Shown piece by piece: positions 35,439 through 44,120 of a stretch of 64,000 bases of DNA (position 1 is its first letter; each line of letters begins with the position of its first letter). The stretch comes from JBGQBN01 sp041494805 (GTDB lineage Bacteria > Acidobacteriota > Terriglobia > Terriglobales > Acidobacteriaceae). The notes under the pieces were generated by a model that was not told the origin of the DNA, did no database searches, and saw only the letters and a list, made by a program, of their open reading frames with translations. The DNA lies in assembly GCA_041494805.1 (NCBI GenBank), contig JBGQBN010000014.1, positions 1 to 64,000 on the forward strand, in the 5' to 3' direction. The translations under genes and the position numbers were made by a program.

Positions 35439-35819
35439 TCAGCGATTTAGAGAGTTTTCTGCCGACTGACGCCTCACCACCAGCCGCGGCAGAGGAGGTG
35501 TGCCTTCCTCCGGGGTGCTTTCCTGCAAGGCGCTCTGCCAATGCGTAATCGATTGCCTCAGGGGCGTCAGTTGGATGCCGCCGAAGTTCTCCGGATAACC
35601 ACACAGGTTCCTTGCCGCCCGGGCCAGTAACGACCGCGCGCCCACTAGATTCCCCTGGGAACGGTGATGGAACGCGACCGCGAGCTGGATCAACGCCTGC
35701 AAGAACCTTCTTTCCGGTTCCGAGGCCACCCGCCAAACATCTTCGAGCACCTCGTGCGCTTCAAAGAAGGAGGCATCGTTGAAGAGCTGGATTCCGTGAA
35801 GGTAGGGCTGCAACTCCAC
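35439..35819 (-). CDS. DUF309 family protein
   Basis: A 126-residue helical protein with the family core FNDASFFEAHEVLEDVWR followed by FLQALIQLAVAFHHRSQGN and GARSLLARA. The conserved Glu/His residues (FFEAHE..ED) suggest a metal site, but function is not established. The C-terminal third is low complexity. It is convergent with the SH3 gene and divergent from the TonB receptor gene. Confidence 0.88.
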   Translation of the reverse strand: MELQPYLHGIQLFNDASFFEAHEVLEDVWRVASEPERRFLQALIQLAVAFHHRSQGNLVGARSLLARAARNLCGYPENFGGIQLTPLRQSITHWQSALQESTPEEGTPPLPRLVVRRQSAENSLNR

Positions 35820-36087
35820 ACCTCATTTTGGCATAGGACTGAGGCACTTAGCCCGCCTTTCCATACGGATTTTCATATCCCAAACAGACCGGCACTCCAC
35901 AATTCAATAGTTTGGAGATCTGGCAGACGTAAGCTGTTGATTGCTCGAGTGTTATTACGCGATGTTTTGGAATGTTAGTTGCATACCAAGGTGTAGCCTC
36001 AGGTTCAGCACTTTTGTCTAAGGTTAAGGATTCTCAGTCCACATGAATACTGGTTCCAGGGTTGGTCAAACGTTCAGGAGGAATTCG

Positions 36088-39000
36088 ATGGAATACGATT
36101 TTGGTAAGAGAATCACGTCGCTACTGGTAGTGCTAGCGGTCGTTTTTTGTGCTAGCTTCGCCTTGGCCCAGGGCATTGTGACCGGGTCCATTTCCGGCAG
36201 TGTGGAAGATCAACAGGGCGCAGTGGTGGCGGGCGCGAAAGTCACCGCGAAACATGTGGCCACCAACCGCGAGTTCACCACCCAAGCGTCTTCGGATGGC
36301 CTCATCTCGCTGCGGAACCTGCCGACAGGCGCTTACAATGTCCGCATCGAAGCTGCCCACTTCCGCACTTTCGAGTCTAAGGGTCTGGTGATCAACGCCG
36401 GAACCGACAGTTCGGTGGGCCGAGTGGTCCTCGAGGTCGGTGCTGCTACGGAGACGGTCACAGTGGAAGGCGCTGCCCCACTGATCGAAACCACGACCCA
36501 ACAGATCTCACAGAGCTTTGACAGCCAGAAGACCACCAGTCTTCCAGTCGGCAACAATTTCGACTCGCTGACGTTGTTTGTGCCTGGGGTTGCCGCCGCG
36601 GGCGATATAGCCTTCAGCAATACCAACGGTTCAGGAGTCTCGGTGAATGGCCAGCGTGCCCGTTCCAACAACTTCCAGATTGACGGCCAGGCCAACAACG
36701 ACAACTCCATTGGCGGGCCGTCGGTCTTCTTCGGTAACCAGGACGCGATCAGCGAAGTCCAGGTGATCACCAACTACGACGCCCAGTACGGACGCAACAC
36801 CGGTTCGATCATCAACTATGTCACCAAGTCGGGAACCAACCAGTTTCACGGAACAGCCTTCGAGTTCTGGCAGGGAAACACGTTCAGCTCCATGACCAAC
36901 GAAGAAGAGTCACCGATGTTTCAGGGCCAGAATGGCAATTTCTTCTGTCCAGCAGGGCAGACTTCCACAGCTAGCGCCCCCTGCGATACTCCTCACGTGC
37001 CCGCCTATGTGGACAACCGCTTTGGCGGCAGCATCGGCGGCCCGGTTTTCAAAGACAAAGTCTGGTTCTTCAGTTCGGCTAACTTCGAGCGCCAGCGCAC
37101 CGAGGGTTCACCCAGCACGTCCGGCGGCATTGTTCCTACCGCAAATGGCGTACAACAGTTACTGAACCTCTTCCCCAATAGCCCTGCCGGCCCGCTTTAC
37201 GCGGCGATTGGTCCGGGAGCGATTACCGCACAGGGCAATCCCACATTCGGCGCGCCTCAGCAGATTGGGGTTTCAGACGTCGTTGGGGCTAACTGTGATC
37301 CCCTCCAAGGGCCCGTGGATCCGAGTTGCCAGAACATCGAAATGGCCACGATCTCTCGTTTCGTGCCCGCGCCCTTTAACGACTATGAAGTTACGGGACG
37401 GGTGGACTTTAAGGTCACGAACAAGGACAACTTCTTTGGCCGCTACGTCTTCCAGCAGACCATCAACGATGGGGTCAACTTCGGCAACGGAGTGGAAGTG
37501 GGCGACTGGCAGAAGATTCCTGGCCGTGATCAGCAGATCGGTCTGGACTGGTCGCGCACTATCAGCAATACTTTTGTGAACCAGGTACGCTTCAGCTACT
37601 CGCGTGCCGGCTTCTTTTTCAACGAGGGATCAGTCCTGGCTTGCAATAAAGACGCCTCGCTGGCCTGTCCGACGGACGTTTTGATGGGAGTATTGGGTTC
37701 AGGAGCACCACAGGACAAGGTTACCTTCGGAGTAGCCTCCGGGTTCCCACAAGGCCGGATCATCAACGTGTACCAGGTGCAGGATAATGCCTCCAAGCAG
37801 ATTGGCAAACACACCCTAAAGTTTGGCGGCGAGTATGACAAGCAACGGTCTCCGAGCTTGTTCCTGCCCAATGAGAACGTTCTTTACCTGGCGGCCACGT
37901 TTAACGATGTGGTGGCAAATAACTTACTCCAAGCGCGGCCCACGGTGGGCGATCCTCACCTTCCTTTCCACGAGAAGGACGTGGCGTTCTACGTACAGGA
38001 CGACTGGCGGATCAAGGACAACCTGACCCTGAATCTGGGTATGCGCTGGGAGTGGAACGAGCAGGCCATCAACCTGTTGCACGACCGCACGATTGCAGTT
38101 GCGGCCGGTCCGACTCCGCTCTGGGACAACACCTTTGGCGCGGGCCAGACAACGGTTCCGAGCGTGCCCCAGGATCTGAACAACTTCAGCCCCGTCGTAG
38201 GTTTTGCCTGGACGCCCCGCATAGGCGGGAAGATCCTCGGCGAAAACAAGACGGTCATCCGTGGCGGGTTCCGTATCAGCTATGACCCCGCTTTCTATAA
38301 CATGTTCCTCAACGTGGCTACCAGTTCTCCGTCGGTGAATGCCGTGACCTTGGGCGGCGCTGGGACACTGCCGCTAAGCGGGAGCTACACCGGTGCCCAG
38401 TTAATTCCATTTTTGGCGCCACTGACGGATACAACCGGCATCAATCCCGGGATCCGCAATCACACCACGGTGGCACCCAATTTCCGCAATCCGTACTCGG
38501 AGCAGTGGAACTTTGGCATCCAGCGTGAGATCACCAGCAAAGTGGTCGGCGAAGTTCGCTATGTTGGCAACCACGGCGTGGGTCTCTTCCAGACGCGCAA
38601 TGGCAACCCGTCTTTGAGCCCGTTGATTGCCAATGGGTTCGGAAGTCTCATTCCATCCGGTCTGACCCCGTGTACCGATCCTGCCACACCGGGCGGGTCC
38701 GGAAGCGCAGGCTTCGGATTAGGCCTGGCCGGCTACGCGAACTGCAACTTCAGGCGTGTGGTGGAGCGGGAAAACACAGCCTGGTCCAAGTACAACAGCC
38801 TGCAGTCGGAACTGCGCATCGGCAACTGGCATGGCGTGACGGCCACCGCGTCCTACACGTGGAGCCACACCATGGACAATGCCAGCGAGGTCTATTCGAC
38901 CGCAGCCGGTGGCAGCACCCAGTCTTACGGGCAAAACCCGTTTGACCAGGATCGGCCGGAGCGGGCTAACTCGGGCTTTGACTTCCGTAACCTGTTCGGC

Positions 39001-39705
39001 TTGGCGTTCATCTACGATCTGCCGTTTCAACGGGCGCAACAAGGCTTCCTTGGGCATGTGCTTGGCGGATGGCAGTTGAACTCAACCTACCGCTACAGCA
39101 CGGGGCAGCCCTACACGACGATCGACAACGTGGAAGGTACTGTCTGCGATCCCACTTCAACTCTGAGCGGTCTCTATGATGCGTGCCGTCCGATTCTGTC
39201 GAACGCGTCAATGCCTCTGAATTCGGTGGGATTCTGCACCGATCCTACATTGCCTGACTGCGGTTTCTTCTCGTACAACGTAGCAAACCAAACGTTTAAC
39301 CCAGCCAGCCTTAGTTCAGTGCACTGGATAGCGAACGACCTCACTGCGGCGCAGTTCTTTGGTACACCGTTCCACGGCAATGGCCGCAACACTCAGCGAG
39401 GTCAACCGATCAGTACTGTGAACATGGGAATTTTCAAGAACACGAAGATCGGTGAAAGGCTAACCGTGCAGTTCCAGGCACAGGCGTTCAATTTGACGAA
39501 CACCCGGTTCCTGGGGGCTCCGGATCCGGTTCTGAGCGATGTCTTCTTCTTCAATCCCGGAGGGCCACCCGCATTCCAGAGCAACGCTTACAACTTCAGT
39601 GGTGGCGGCAACAACCTGGAAGGTGGCGGTTCCTCCACGGCCAACGGGACCTATGACGGCATTGGTCGGCGTCGGCTGCTGTTCGGCTTGAAGCTGATTT
39701 TCTAA
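36088..39705 (+). CDS. TonB-dependent receptor, Oar-like, with CarboxypepD_reg domain
   Basis: A 1205-residue outer-membrane protein. A signal peptide (about residues 1-27, cleaved after ALAQ) is followed by a carboxypeptidase-regulatory-like domain (VTGSISGSVEDQQGAVVAGAKV..., about 30-115). Then comes a plug region with VNGQRARSNNFQIDGQANND, and a long 22-strand-type barrel ending in RRLLFGLKLIF with the terminal Phe required for Omp assembly. This giant Oar-type architecture is greatly expanded in Acidobacteriota; ligands are probably oligosaccharides or peptides but unproven. I choose ATG 36088 because AGGAGGAATTCG precedes it; an in-frame ATG at 36043 lacks this. A strong terminator follows. 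Confidence 0.94.
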   Translation: MEYDFGKRITSLLVVLAVVFCASFALAQGIVTGSISGSVEDQQGAVVAGAKVTAKHVATNREFTTQASSDGLISLRNLPTGAYNVRIEAAHFRTFESKGLVINAGTDSSVGRVVLEVGAATETVTVEGAAPLIETTTQQISQSFDSQKTTSLPVGNNFDSLTLFVPGVAAAGDIAFSNTNGSGVSVNGQRARSNNFQIDGQANNDNSIGGPSVFFGNQDAISEVQVITNYDAQYGRNTGSIINYVTKSGTNQFHGTAFEFWQGNTFSSMTNEEESPMFQGQNGNFFCPAGQTSTASAPCDTPHVPAYVDNRFGGSIGGPVFKDKVWFFSSANFERQRTEGSPSTSGGIVPTANGVQQLLNLFPNSPAGPLYAAIGPGAITAQGNPTFGAPQQIGVSDVVGANCDPLQGPVDPSCQNIEMATISRFVPAPFNDYEVTGRVDFKVTNKDNFFGRYVFQQTINDGVNFGNGVEVGDWQKIPGRDQQIGLDWSRTISNTFVNQVRFSYSRAGFFFNEGSVLACNKDASLACPTDVLMGVLGSGAPQDKVTFGVASGFPQGRIINVYQVQDNASKQIGKHTLKFGGEYDKQRSPSLFLPNENVLYLAATFNDVVANNLLQARPTVGDPHLPFHEKDVAFYVQDDWRIKDNLTLNLGMRWEWNEQAINLLHDRTIAVAAGPTPLWDNTFGAGQTTVPSVPQDLNNFSPVVGFAWTPRIGGKILGENKTVIRGGFRISYDPAFYNMFLNVATSSPSVNAVTLGGAGTLPLSGSYTGAQLIPFLAPLTDTTGINPGIRNHTTVAPNFRNPYSEQWNFGIQREITSKVVGEVRYVGNHGVGLFQTRNGNPSLSPLIANGFGSLIPSGLTPCTDPATPGGSGSAGFGLGLAGYANCNFRRVVERENTAWSKYNSLQSELRIGNWHGVTATASYTWSHTMDNASEVYSTAAGGSTQSYGQNPFDQDRPERANSGFDFRNLFGLAFIYDLPFQRAQQGFLGHVLGGWQLNSTYRYSTGQPYTTIDNVEGTVCDPTSTLSGLYDACRPILSNASMPLNSVGFCTDPTLPDCGFFSYNVANQTFNPASLSSVHWIANDLTAAQFFGTPFHGNGRNTQRGQPISTVNMGIFKNTKIGERLTVQFQAQAFNLTNTRFLGAPDPVLSDVFFFNPGGPPAFQSNAYNFSGGGNNLEGGGSSTANGTYDGIGRRRLLFGLKLIF

Positions 39706-39727
39706 CCAGTAACAAGCGTAGTTCTAC

Positions 39728-39755
39728 AAGGCCGGCCTCGCGGCCGGCCTTTTCT
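39728..39755 (+). terminator. Rho-independent terminator after TonB receptor
   Basis: A perfect 10-base stem AAGGCCGGCC / GGCCGGCCTT (39728-39737, 39742-39751), TCGC loop, then TTCTCTGT, 23 bases after the stop. Confidence 0.85.
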
Positions 39756-40138
39756 CTGTCCGTTGTGCATACGTCCTAGCCTGCATTGTTCGTCCAGGAT
39801 TGTTCATTCAGGAAGGACATGGCTTCAAGTCGGGCCCTTCCCAAAGCAGACCGGAACGGAGTTTTTCCGCACGCTGTGAAGGCATGCTCTCCCGGAATTG
39901 TCCTTTTCCGAATGGCGGGGAGTGCCTGCGTCACACCAGGGAAAGCAGATTCTTCGGCGGCTGAAGCCGCCTCGGAATGACAGAACCTAAAGGACTTATT
40001 GGCACGAGTGAACTCGTGCCCTCCCCAAAACCCAGGCGCCAAACTGAGTTTTTATCAGCCTGTGACTCTGTGCTTTTCCAGTAGTGAATAATGCGGACCA
40101 GCCCAACCGATTCCAGCGCTTTCCCCGGGAAAGCAAAA
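39756..40138. other. Gene-free spacer with two small hairpins
   Basis: About 380 bases without a gene. It contains two perfect hairpins with TGAA loops: GGCGGC-TGAA-GCCGCC (39956-39971), embedded in an AGATTCTTCGG...CCTCGGAATGACAG word, and GGCACGAG-TGAA-CTCGTGCC (40001-40020). I see no coding sequence on either strand. Confidence 0.6.
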
Positions 40139-40160
40139 GCCTCGCGCCGTAGCGCGAGGC
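40139..40160 (-). terminator. Rho-independent terminator for PuuD-like gene
   Basis: On the minus strand GCCTCGCGC, loop TACG, GCGCGAGGC is followed by TTTTGC, 22 bases beyond the stop of the PuuD-like gene. Confidence 0.75.
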
Positions 40161-40182
40161 CACAAAAAGGAACCACCAGGCT

Positions 40183-40932
40183 CTAACGGCCCAGGAGCGC
40201 GTAGTGGGAACTGGCGGCCATGAAATATACCATGGGAACCGAGAGGAAGAAATTGGTGCGCGACGCCAGGAACGCCTGGCGCGCCAGGGCCGCGCCGTTG
40301 GCCGGAGGTGTGCCGGCCAGCGTCCCCTGAATGATCTTCTTCTGGTTCGGCCAGATGATTCCCCAAACGTTGAACAGCATGATGATGCCAAATCCACCAC
40401 CGATGCCGATGGACAACACGTGGTTATCATCCTGTCCCACGGGGCTGTAATTGACGAACAGCCAGCCGGCGGCGATAACCAGGATGGCGGTGATGGCGCC
40501 CAGCACATACCCGCTTGGAGCCTTGGAGATGACGAAATACAGGATCGCCCAGGTCACAATCCAGATCAGCAGGAAAAAGCCGATGGTGCTCCAGGGGCTT
40601 TTTGGGTTCGATGGGTCCGCTGCGGTCGCGTTAGCTGCGGCCACCGCGACGGAAATCTGCGCCCAGTACCAGAAGCCGGCGATGACCGTCAGCAGCGCGC
40701 TCCAGCGGAACCACTGGAGGGTGGGCAGGGTCATGTATTGAAACACCTTCGGCTTCATGCCGGCGTCCACCTGCTTCATGAAGGGCACATTGACCAGGTT
40801 GAAAAAGTAAAGCAATCCGATCCAGGTAATGCCAGCCACCAAATGAACCCACCGCAAAATCATAGCCAGCGCTTGGGCGCCGGTAGGGGTGGGCATCACC
40901 CATAAGGCAGCCAGAGCAGTCAGATGTTGCAT
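40183..40932 (-). CDS. PuuD/DUF989-like integral membrane protein
   Basis: A 249-residue polytopic protein with about seven hydrophobic helices. LRWVHLVAGITWIGLLYFFNLVNVPF is the first family motif. LQWFRWSALLTVIAGFWYW, LNVWGIIWPNQKKII and FFLSVPMVYFMAASSHY follow. The pattern matches the membrane domain of PuuD-type urate oxidases (Urate_ox_N/DUF989), without the C-terminal cytochrome c domain. Its substrate here is unknown; conserved His residues may bind haem. ATG 40932 is preceded by GGAGG 6 bases upstream, so the longer frame to 40968 is rejected. Confidence 0.82.
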   Translation of the reverse strand: MQHLTALAALWVMPTPTGAQALAMILRWVHLVAGITWIGLLYFFNLVNVPFMKQVDAGMKPKVFQYMTLPTLQWFRWSALLTVIAGFWYWAQISVAVAAANATAADPSNPKSPWSTIGFFLLIWIVTWAILYFVISKAPSGYVLGAITAILVIAAGWLFVNYSPVGQDDNHVLSIGIGGGFGIIMLFNVWGIIWPNQKKIIQGTLAGTPPANGAALARQAFLASRTNFFLSVPMVYFMAASSHYALLGR

Positions 40933-41368
40933 AAGTTTCCTCCCCCAACAGTCAACCGCGAAGTGCAAGGCCCCCGGAGCCCTGGGATGGTGGGCACGCG
41001 GTACAGAACCAGGAAAGCAGCACGACCGGAAAACCCGCAGACGGCGAAAGAGAACGCCGCATCCTCATCGTTGTCGTCTGGTCTCCCGGAGGGCGATGGA
41101 ATGTTTGCATTTTGACTGTGTCCATGTCAACGCGAAAACGCGCGGTCTTAACCAGTGCGATCACGCTACCGCGGAAAGGGCTGCTTGAAAAGTGGGGGCT
41201 AACGCCGTATCGTACAAATGCTGCCTGGAGTCACTGTGAGCATCGGCCGGGAGATTGGCCGGTGGTTCGCGGTGTCCCGGGTTGTCCCCCCGTTTCTCAC
41301 GGCCGCTCCTGGCCACGGGCGTGAGGAAATGCTGTTGGTTTGGAGTTCAGAAATGCAAGGAGATCGGC
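40933..41368. other. Divergent spacer upstream of hfq
   Basis: About 435 bases between the PuuD-like gene and hfq. The hfq frame is open from 41255, but that stretch is not Hfq-like. No clear promoter, RNA gene or strong palindrome was seen. Confidence 0.4.
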
Positions 41369-41680
41369 ATGGAAAACAAGCCGGCGCAGAACATCCAGGA
41401 TTCCTTCCTCAACTCGGCCCGCAAAGAGAAGACGAGTATTACCATCTATTTGCTCAGCGGGGTCAAGCTCACGGGCCGCATCCGCTCCTTCGATAAGTAC
41501 TCCGTCGTGTTGGAAACCAACAACCAGGAGCAACTGATCTTCAAGCATGCCATCTCCACCGTGGCGATGGGCAAGACTTCCCATGGCCATGGGGAGAAAC
41601 CGGGGCCGGTTGCGGCGCCGGCGGCGGACACAGCTACGGAACCGGCCGCAGCCGCCAGCGCGTCCGGCACGGAAGGATAA
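41369..41680 (+). CDS. hfq: RNA chaperone Hfq
   Basis: A 103-residue Sm-like protein forming hexamers that anneal small RNAs to mRNAs. It has the Sm1 motif (NIQDSFLNSARKEKTSITIYLLSGVKLTGRIRSFDKYSVVLE) in two stretches, then the Sm2 segment QLIFKHAISTVAMG, in which Hfq's KHA replaces the more common YKHA. An Ala/Pro/Glu-rich disordered C-terminal tail of about 30 residues follows. AAGGAGA ends 5 bases before ATG 41369. hflX follows, the classic hfq-hflX order. Confidence 0.95.
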   Translation: MENKPAQNIQDSFLNSARKEKTSITIYLLSGVKLTGRIRSFDKYSVVLETNNQEQLIFKHAISTVAMGKTSHGHGEKPGPVAAPAADTATEPAAAASASGTEG

Positions 41681-41687
41681 GAGACTT

Positions 41688-41790
41688 TAACCGCAAGGGA
41701 CGCAAAGGACTCGTGAAGGACGCCAAGAAGGCGGGTCCGTGGCGGACGGTTATCCCTTATCCTTATATCCTTGGCGAACTTTGCGGTAGA
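41688..41790. repeat. CCGCAAAGG-word inverted repeat (family F)
   Basis: TTTAACCGCAAGGGACGCAA words on the left and CTTGGCGAACTTTGCGGT on the right. It begins 8 bases after the hfq stop. The right arm overlaps the 5' end of the hflX open frame. A lone left-type arm occurs inside the atpH-atpA spacer (45533-45570). Confidence 0.8.
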
Positions 41791-43231
41791 GAATTCTTCA
41801 TTGAGCGGTTCAGAGTCCAGAGTCTCTCGAAAAACATTCGGTGCGCGCCGCTCGCCGACGGCAGCCTCCGGCAATGGGGCGCAGCGGGAGCGCGCCTTTC
41901 TGGTTGGTCTTGATTACCGCACGCGTTCGCGGGCGGCTGGGGCGAAGACTGCGAAAGGCCTGACCAGCGCAGCGCAGGCGGCACGGGACAGCGCCAGCAG
42001 CCTGCCTGCGGCTTCCAAGGCCCCCAGCATCCCGGAGTTCAGCGCGCAAGAATCACTCGATGAACTGCGTGCCCTGGCCGCCAGCGCGGGCGCGGAGGTT
42101 GCTGGCGAGTTCCTGCAGCATCGCGACCGGCCCGATCCGGCTACGCTGATCGGGAAGGGAAAACTGGAAGAGATTGCGGGCGCTGCGGCCTCGGTCTCGG
42201 CTGATCTCATACTGTTCGATCACGATCTCACGGCATCCCAGCAGCGCAATATTGAGAAAGCGGTGAACACGCGGGTCATTGACCGCACCCAGCTCATCCT
42301 GGACATTTTTGCCAAACACGCTCGGACGCGCGAAGGCCAGATGCAGGTCGAACTGGCCCAGCTCGAATACTTGCTACCGCGGCTGGGCGGGCGCGGCGTC
42401 GAGATGTCGCAACTGGGCGGCGGAATTGGTACCCGCGGTCCCGGTGAAACCCAGCTCGAGACCGACCGGCGCAAGATTTACCGGCGTATCCGCCACGTGA
42501 AGGAGCAAATCGAGAATGTGCGGCGCATCCGCGCCCAGCAGCGGCAGCGGCGGGAGTCGGTGCCGGTGGCCATGATCGCGCTGGTGGGATACACCAATGC
42601 GGGGAAGTCCACGTTGTTTAATGCTTTGACCCAGGCTGCGGTTCTCGAATCGCCGAGAATGTTTGCGACCCTGGACCCGACCATTCGTGGTGTGACCTTG
42701 CCTTCGCGCCGCCAGGCGCTGCTCTCCGATACGGTGGGATTTATCCGCAACCTGCCACACACCCTGGTTTCCGCGTTCCGCGCGACGTTGGAAGAGGTGC
42801 AGCGTGCGACCCTGATTCTGCAGGTTTCTGATGCCAGCAGTCCGCTCTCCGCGGAGCAGGACGCGCAGGTGGAACGAGTGTTGAAAGAGTTGGAGGTTGA
42901 GGGGAAGCCCCGGCTACGGGTGATGAACAAGATTGACCTGTTGCTTTCCCGGCAGCGGGACTCGTTGCGCGACGATGCAGGCAGGGTGCACGTCTCGGCA
43001 GCCAAGGGCATCGGGATGAGCACGCTTCTGGAGCGGATTGATCGGATGTTGGAGGGCGATCCTTTGAGCCGGGTTCGGTTGCGCGTCCCGCAGAAGGAAG
43101 GGAAGACGCTGGCGCTGCTTGAGGCTCGGTCGCGGATTTACTCACGTCAGTACAAAGATGGTCTGGTGGAGTTAGAAGCGGAGGCGCCGGAATCGGTGGT
43201 GAGGAGGGTGAGGCAGTGGGTGGTGGGGTGA
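41771..43231 (+). CDS. hflX: GTPase HflX
   Basis: A ribosome-associated GTPase that splits stalled or hibernating ribosomes. The N-terminal HflX domain contains LRALAASAGAEVAGEF and GKGKLEEI, then LEYLLPRLGGRGVEMSQLGGGIGTRGPGE, a diagnostic glycine-rich loop. G motifs are GYTNAGKSTLFN (G1), DTVGFIRNLPHTLV (G3) and NKIDLL (G4). At up to 486 residues it is slightly long. The true start is unclear: the frame opens at TTG 41771 inside a repeat, with no in-frame ATG before the conserved RERAFLVGLDY; initiation around 41801-41880 is possible. Confidence 0.93.
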   Translation: MANFAVENSSLSGSESRVSRKTFGARRSPTAASGNGAQRERAFLVGLDYRTRSRAAGAKTAKGLTSAAQAARDSASSLPAASKAPSIPEFSAQESLDELRALAASAGAEVAGEFLQHRDRPDPATLIGKGKLEEIAGAAASVSADLILFDHDLTASQQRNIEKAVNTRVIDRTQLILDIFAKHARTREGQMQVELAQLEYLLPRLGGRGVEMSQLGGGIGTRGPGETQLETDRRKIYRRIRHVKEQIENVRRIRAQQRQRRESVPVAMIALVGYTNAGKSTLFNALTQAAVLESPRMFATLDPTIRGVTLPSRRQALLSDTVGFIRNLPHTLVSAFRATLEEVQRATLILQVSDASSPLSAEQDAQVERVLKELEVEGKPRLRVMNKIDLLLSRQRDSLRDDAGRVHVSAAKGIGMSTLLERIDRMLEGDPLSRVRLRVPQKEGKTLALLEARSRIYSRQYKDGLVELEAEAPESVVRRVRQWVVG

Positions 43232-43235
43232 ACCC

Positions 43236-43377
43236 AGCTCTTAGCAATTAGCCCTTAGCCTTTAGCCCTGAAAATCCCCTGGTCGGTTTGGAAATCCTTC
43301 CAATCAAGTGAACTTCGGCAGGCCCCTGCGTGGTTGACTCAAGAGCTGAGTGCCAAAGGCTAATTGCTAAGAGCTGA
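43236..43377. repeat. TTAGC-word inverted repeat (family A), hflX-atp spacer
   Basis: AGCTCTTAGCAATTAGCCC and further words on the left; GGCTAATTGCTAAGAGCTG on the right. The left arm starts 5 bases after the hflX stop. The outer 10-20 bases pair almost perfectly. Confidence 0.9.
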
Positions 43378-43464
43378 AATTAAATGGGCCGGCAACCAAG
43401 AAGCGGTGACATTCCTTGGCTATCGGCCCATTCGATCCTGAAATGGATCGGAGGTGATACCTTT

Positions 43465-43602
43465 ATGCTAGACCCCTTATGGCGGAAGTCAAGGACTCTT
43501 TACGATATTTTGCGAGGGCTTGGCAAGGGCGGTAAAAAAGGCCTTCGTGACGAAAAAAAGGGAATCTGCAAAAGGCGGACTGCGTTGACACAAATCCCCT
43601 AG
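43465..43602 (+). CDS. Possible small ORF upstream of ATP synthase genes
   Basis: A 45-codon frame starts at ATG 43465 with an unusually perfect ribosome binding site GGAGGTGAT (43450-43458) 6 bases upstream. The peptide is basic (LWRKSRTLYDILRGLGKGGK...). A second mini-frame (AEVKDSLRYFARAWQGR) starts 14 bases later in another frame. Neither is a family I know. It could be a leader peptide affecting atp expression or chance. The rest of the 43378-43658 stretch shows no gene. Confidence 0.3.
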   Translation: MLDPLWRKSRTLYDILRGLGKGGKKGLRDEKKGICKRRTALTQIP

Positions 43603-43613
43603 GATGTTAGTTT
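43585..43613 (+). promoter_or_regulatory. Candidate promoter for the atp cluster
   Basis: TTGACA (43585-43590), 17 bases, then TAGTTT (43608-43613), 46 bases before the first atp start. The -35 is perfect, the -10 weak. Confidence 0.35.
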
Positions 43614-43658
43614 TAAGGGTTTTATAGCCCTCTTTCGCCCGGTTCTTATCAGCACAGC

Positions 43659-44120
43659 ATGGATGAGACGCTCAAACAAGTAGGCGAATTACTGCTCGGA
43701 TCGATCCCGACCATTATCTTCATGGTGTTGTTGTATGGGATCTATACCGTGCTCGTCCACAAGCCTTTGGTGAAGGTTCTGGCGGAGCGGCGTGGCCGGA
43801 CTGAGGGGGCTGTCGAGAAGGCGCGGGCCGACATCGCTGCCGCCGAGGCGCGCACTGCGGAGTACGAACAGCGTTTACGGGAAGCCCGGATGGCGGTTTT
43901 CAAGGGCCAGGAGGCGCGCCGGCAGCAGGCTTTGCAGGTGCGGGCGGCGGCGCTGGCTGAGGCGCGGGAGAAGATGCAGGGGCAGGTCGAGTTGGCCCGG
44001 GCGGCTATCGAGAAAGATCGGCTGGTGGCGCAGGCTGGTTTGCAGGCGGAGAGTGGAAGACTGGCTGCTGAAATTATTCGGACAGTCTTGCAGCCGGCTA
44101 CGGCGGGTGGTGGGCGATGA
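43659..44120 (+). CDS. atpF: ATP synthase F0 subunit b (b'-like)
   Basis: A 153-residue stator subunit: one N-terminal membrane helix (IPTIIFMVLLYGIYTVLV) followed by a long charged Ala/Glu/Arg coiled coil (LAERRGRTEGAVEKARADIAAAEARTAEYEQ...). It links the membrane a subunit to delta on F1. It is the first of two b-type genes; the stop overlaps the next start by 4 bases (ATGA), so they are translationally coupled and probably form a b/b' heterodimer. Confidence 0.9.
   Translation: MDETLKQVGELLLGSIPTIIFMVLLYGIYTVLVHKPLVKVLAERRGRTEGAVEKARADIAAAEARTAEYEQRLREARMAVFKGQEARRQQALQVRAAALAEAREKMQGQVELARAAIEKDRLVAQAGLQAESGRLAAEIIRTVLQPATAGGGR

Noticed and set aside
41255..41368. N-terminal extension of Hfq
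   Set aside because: The 38 extra residues are Cys/Pro/Arg-rich and unlike Hfq, and a strong Shine-Dalgarno precedes the internal ATG.
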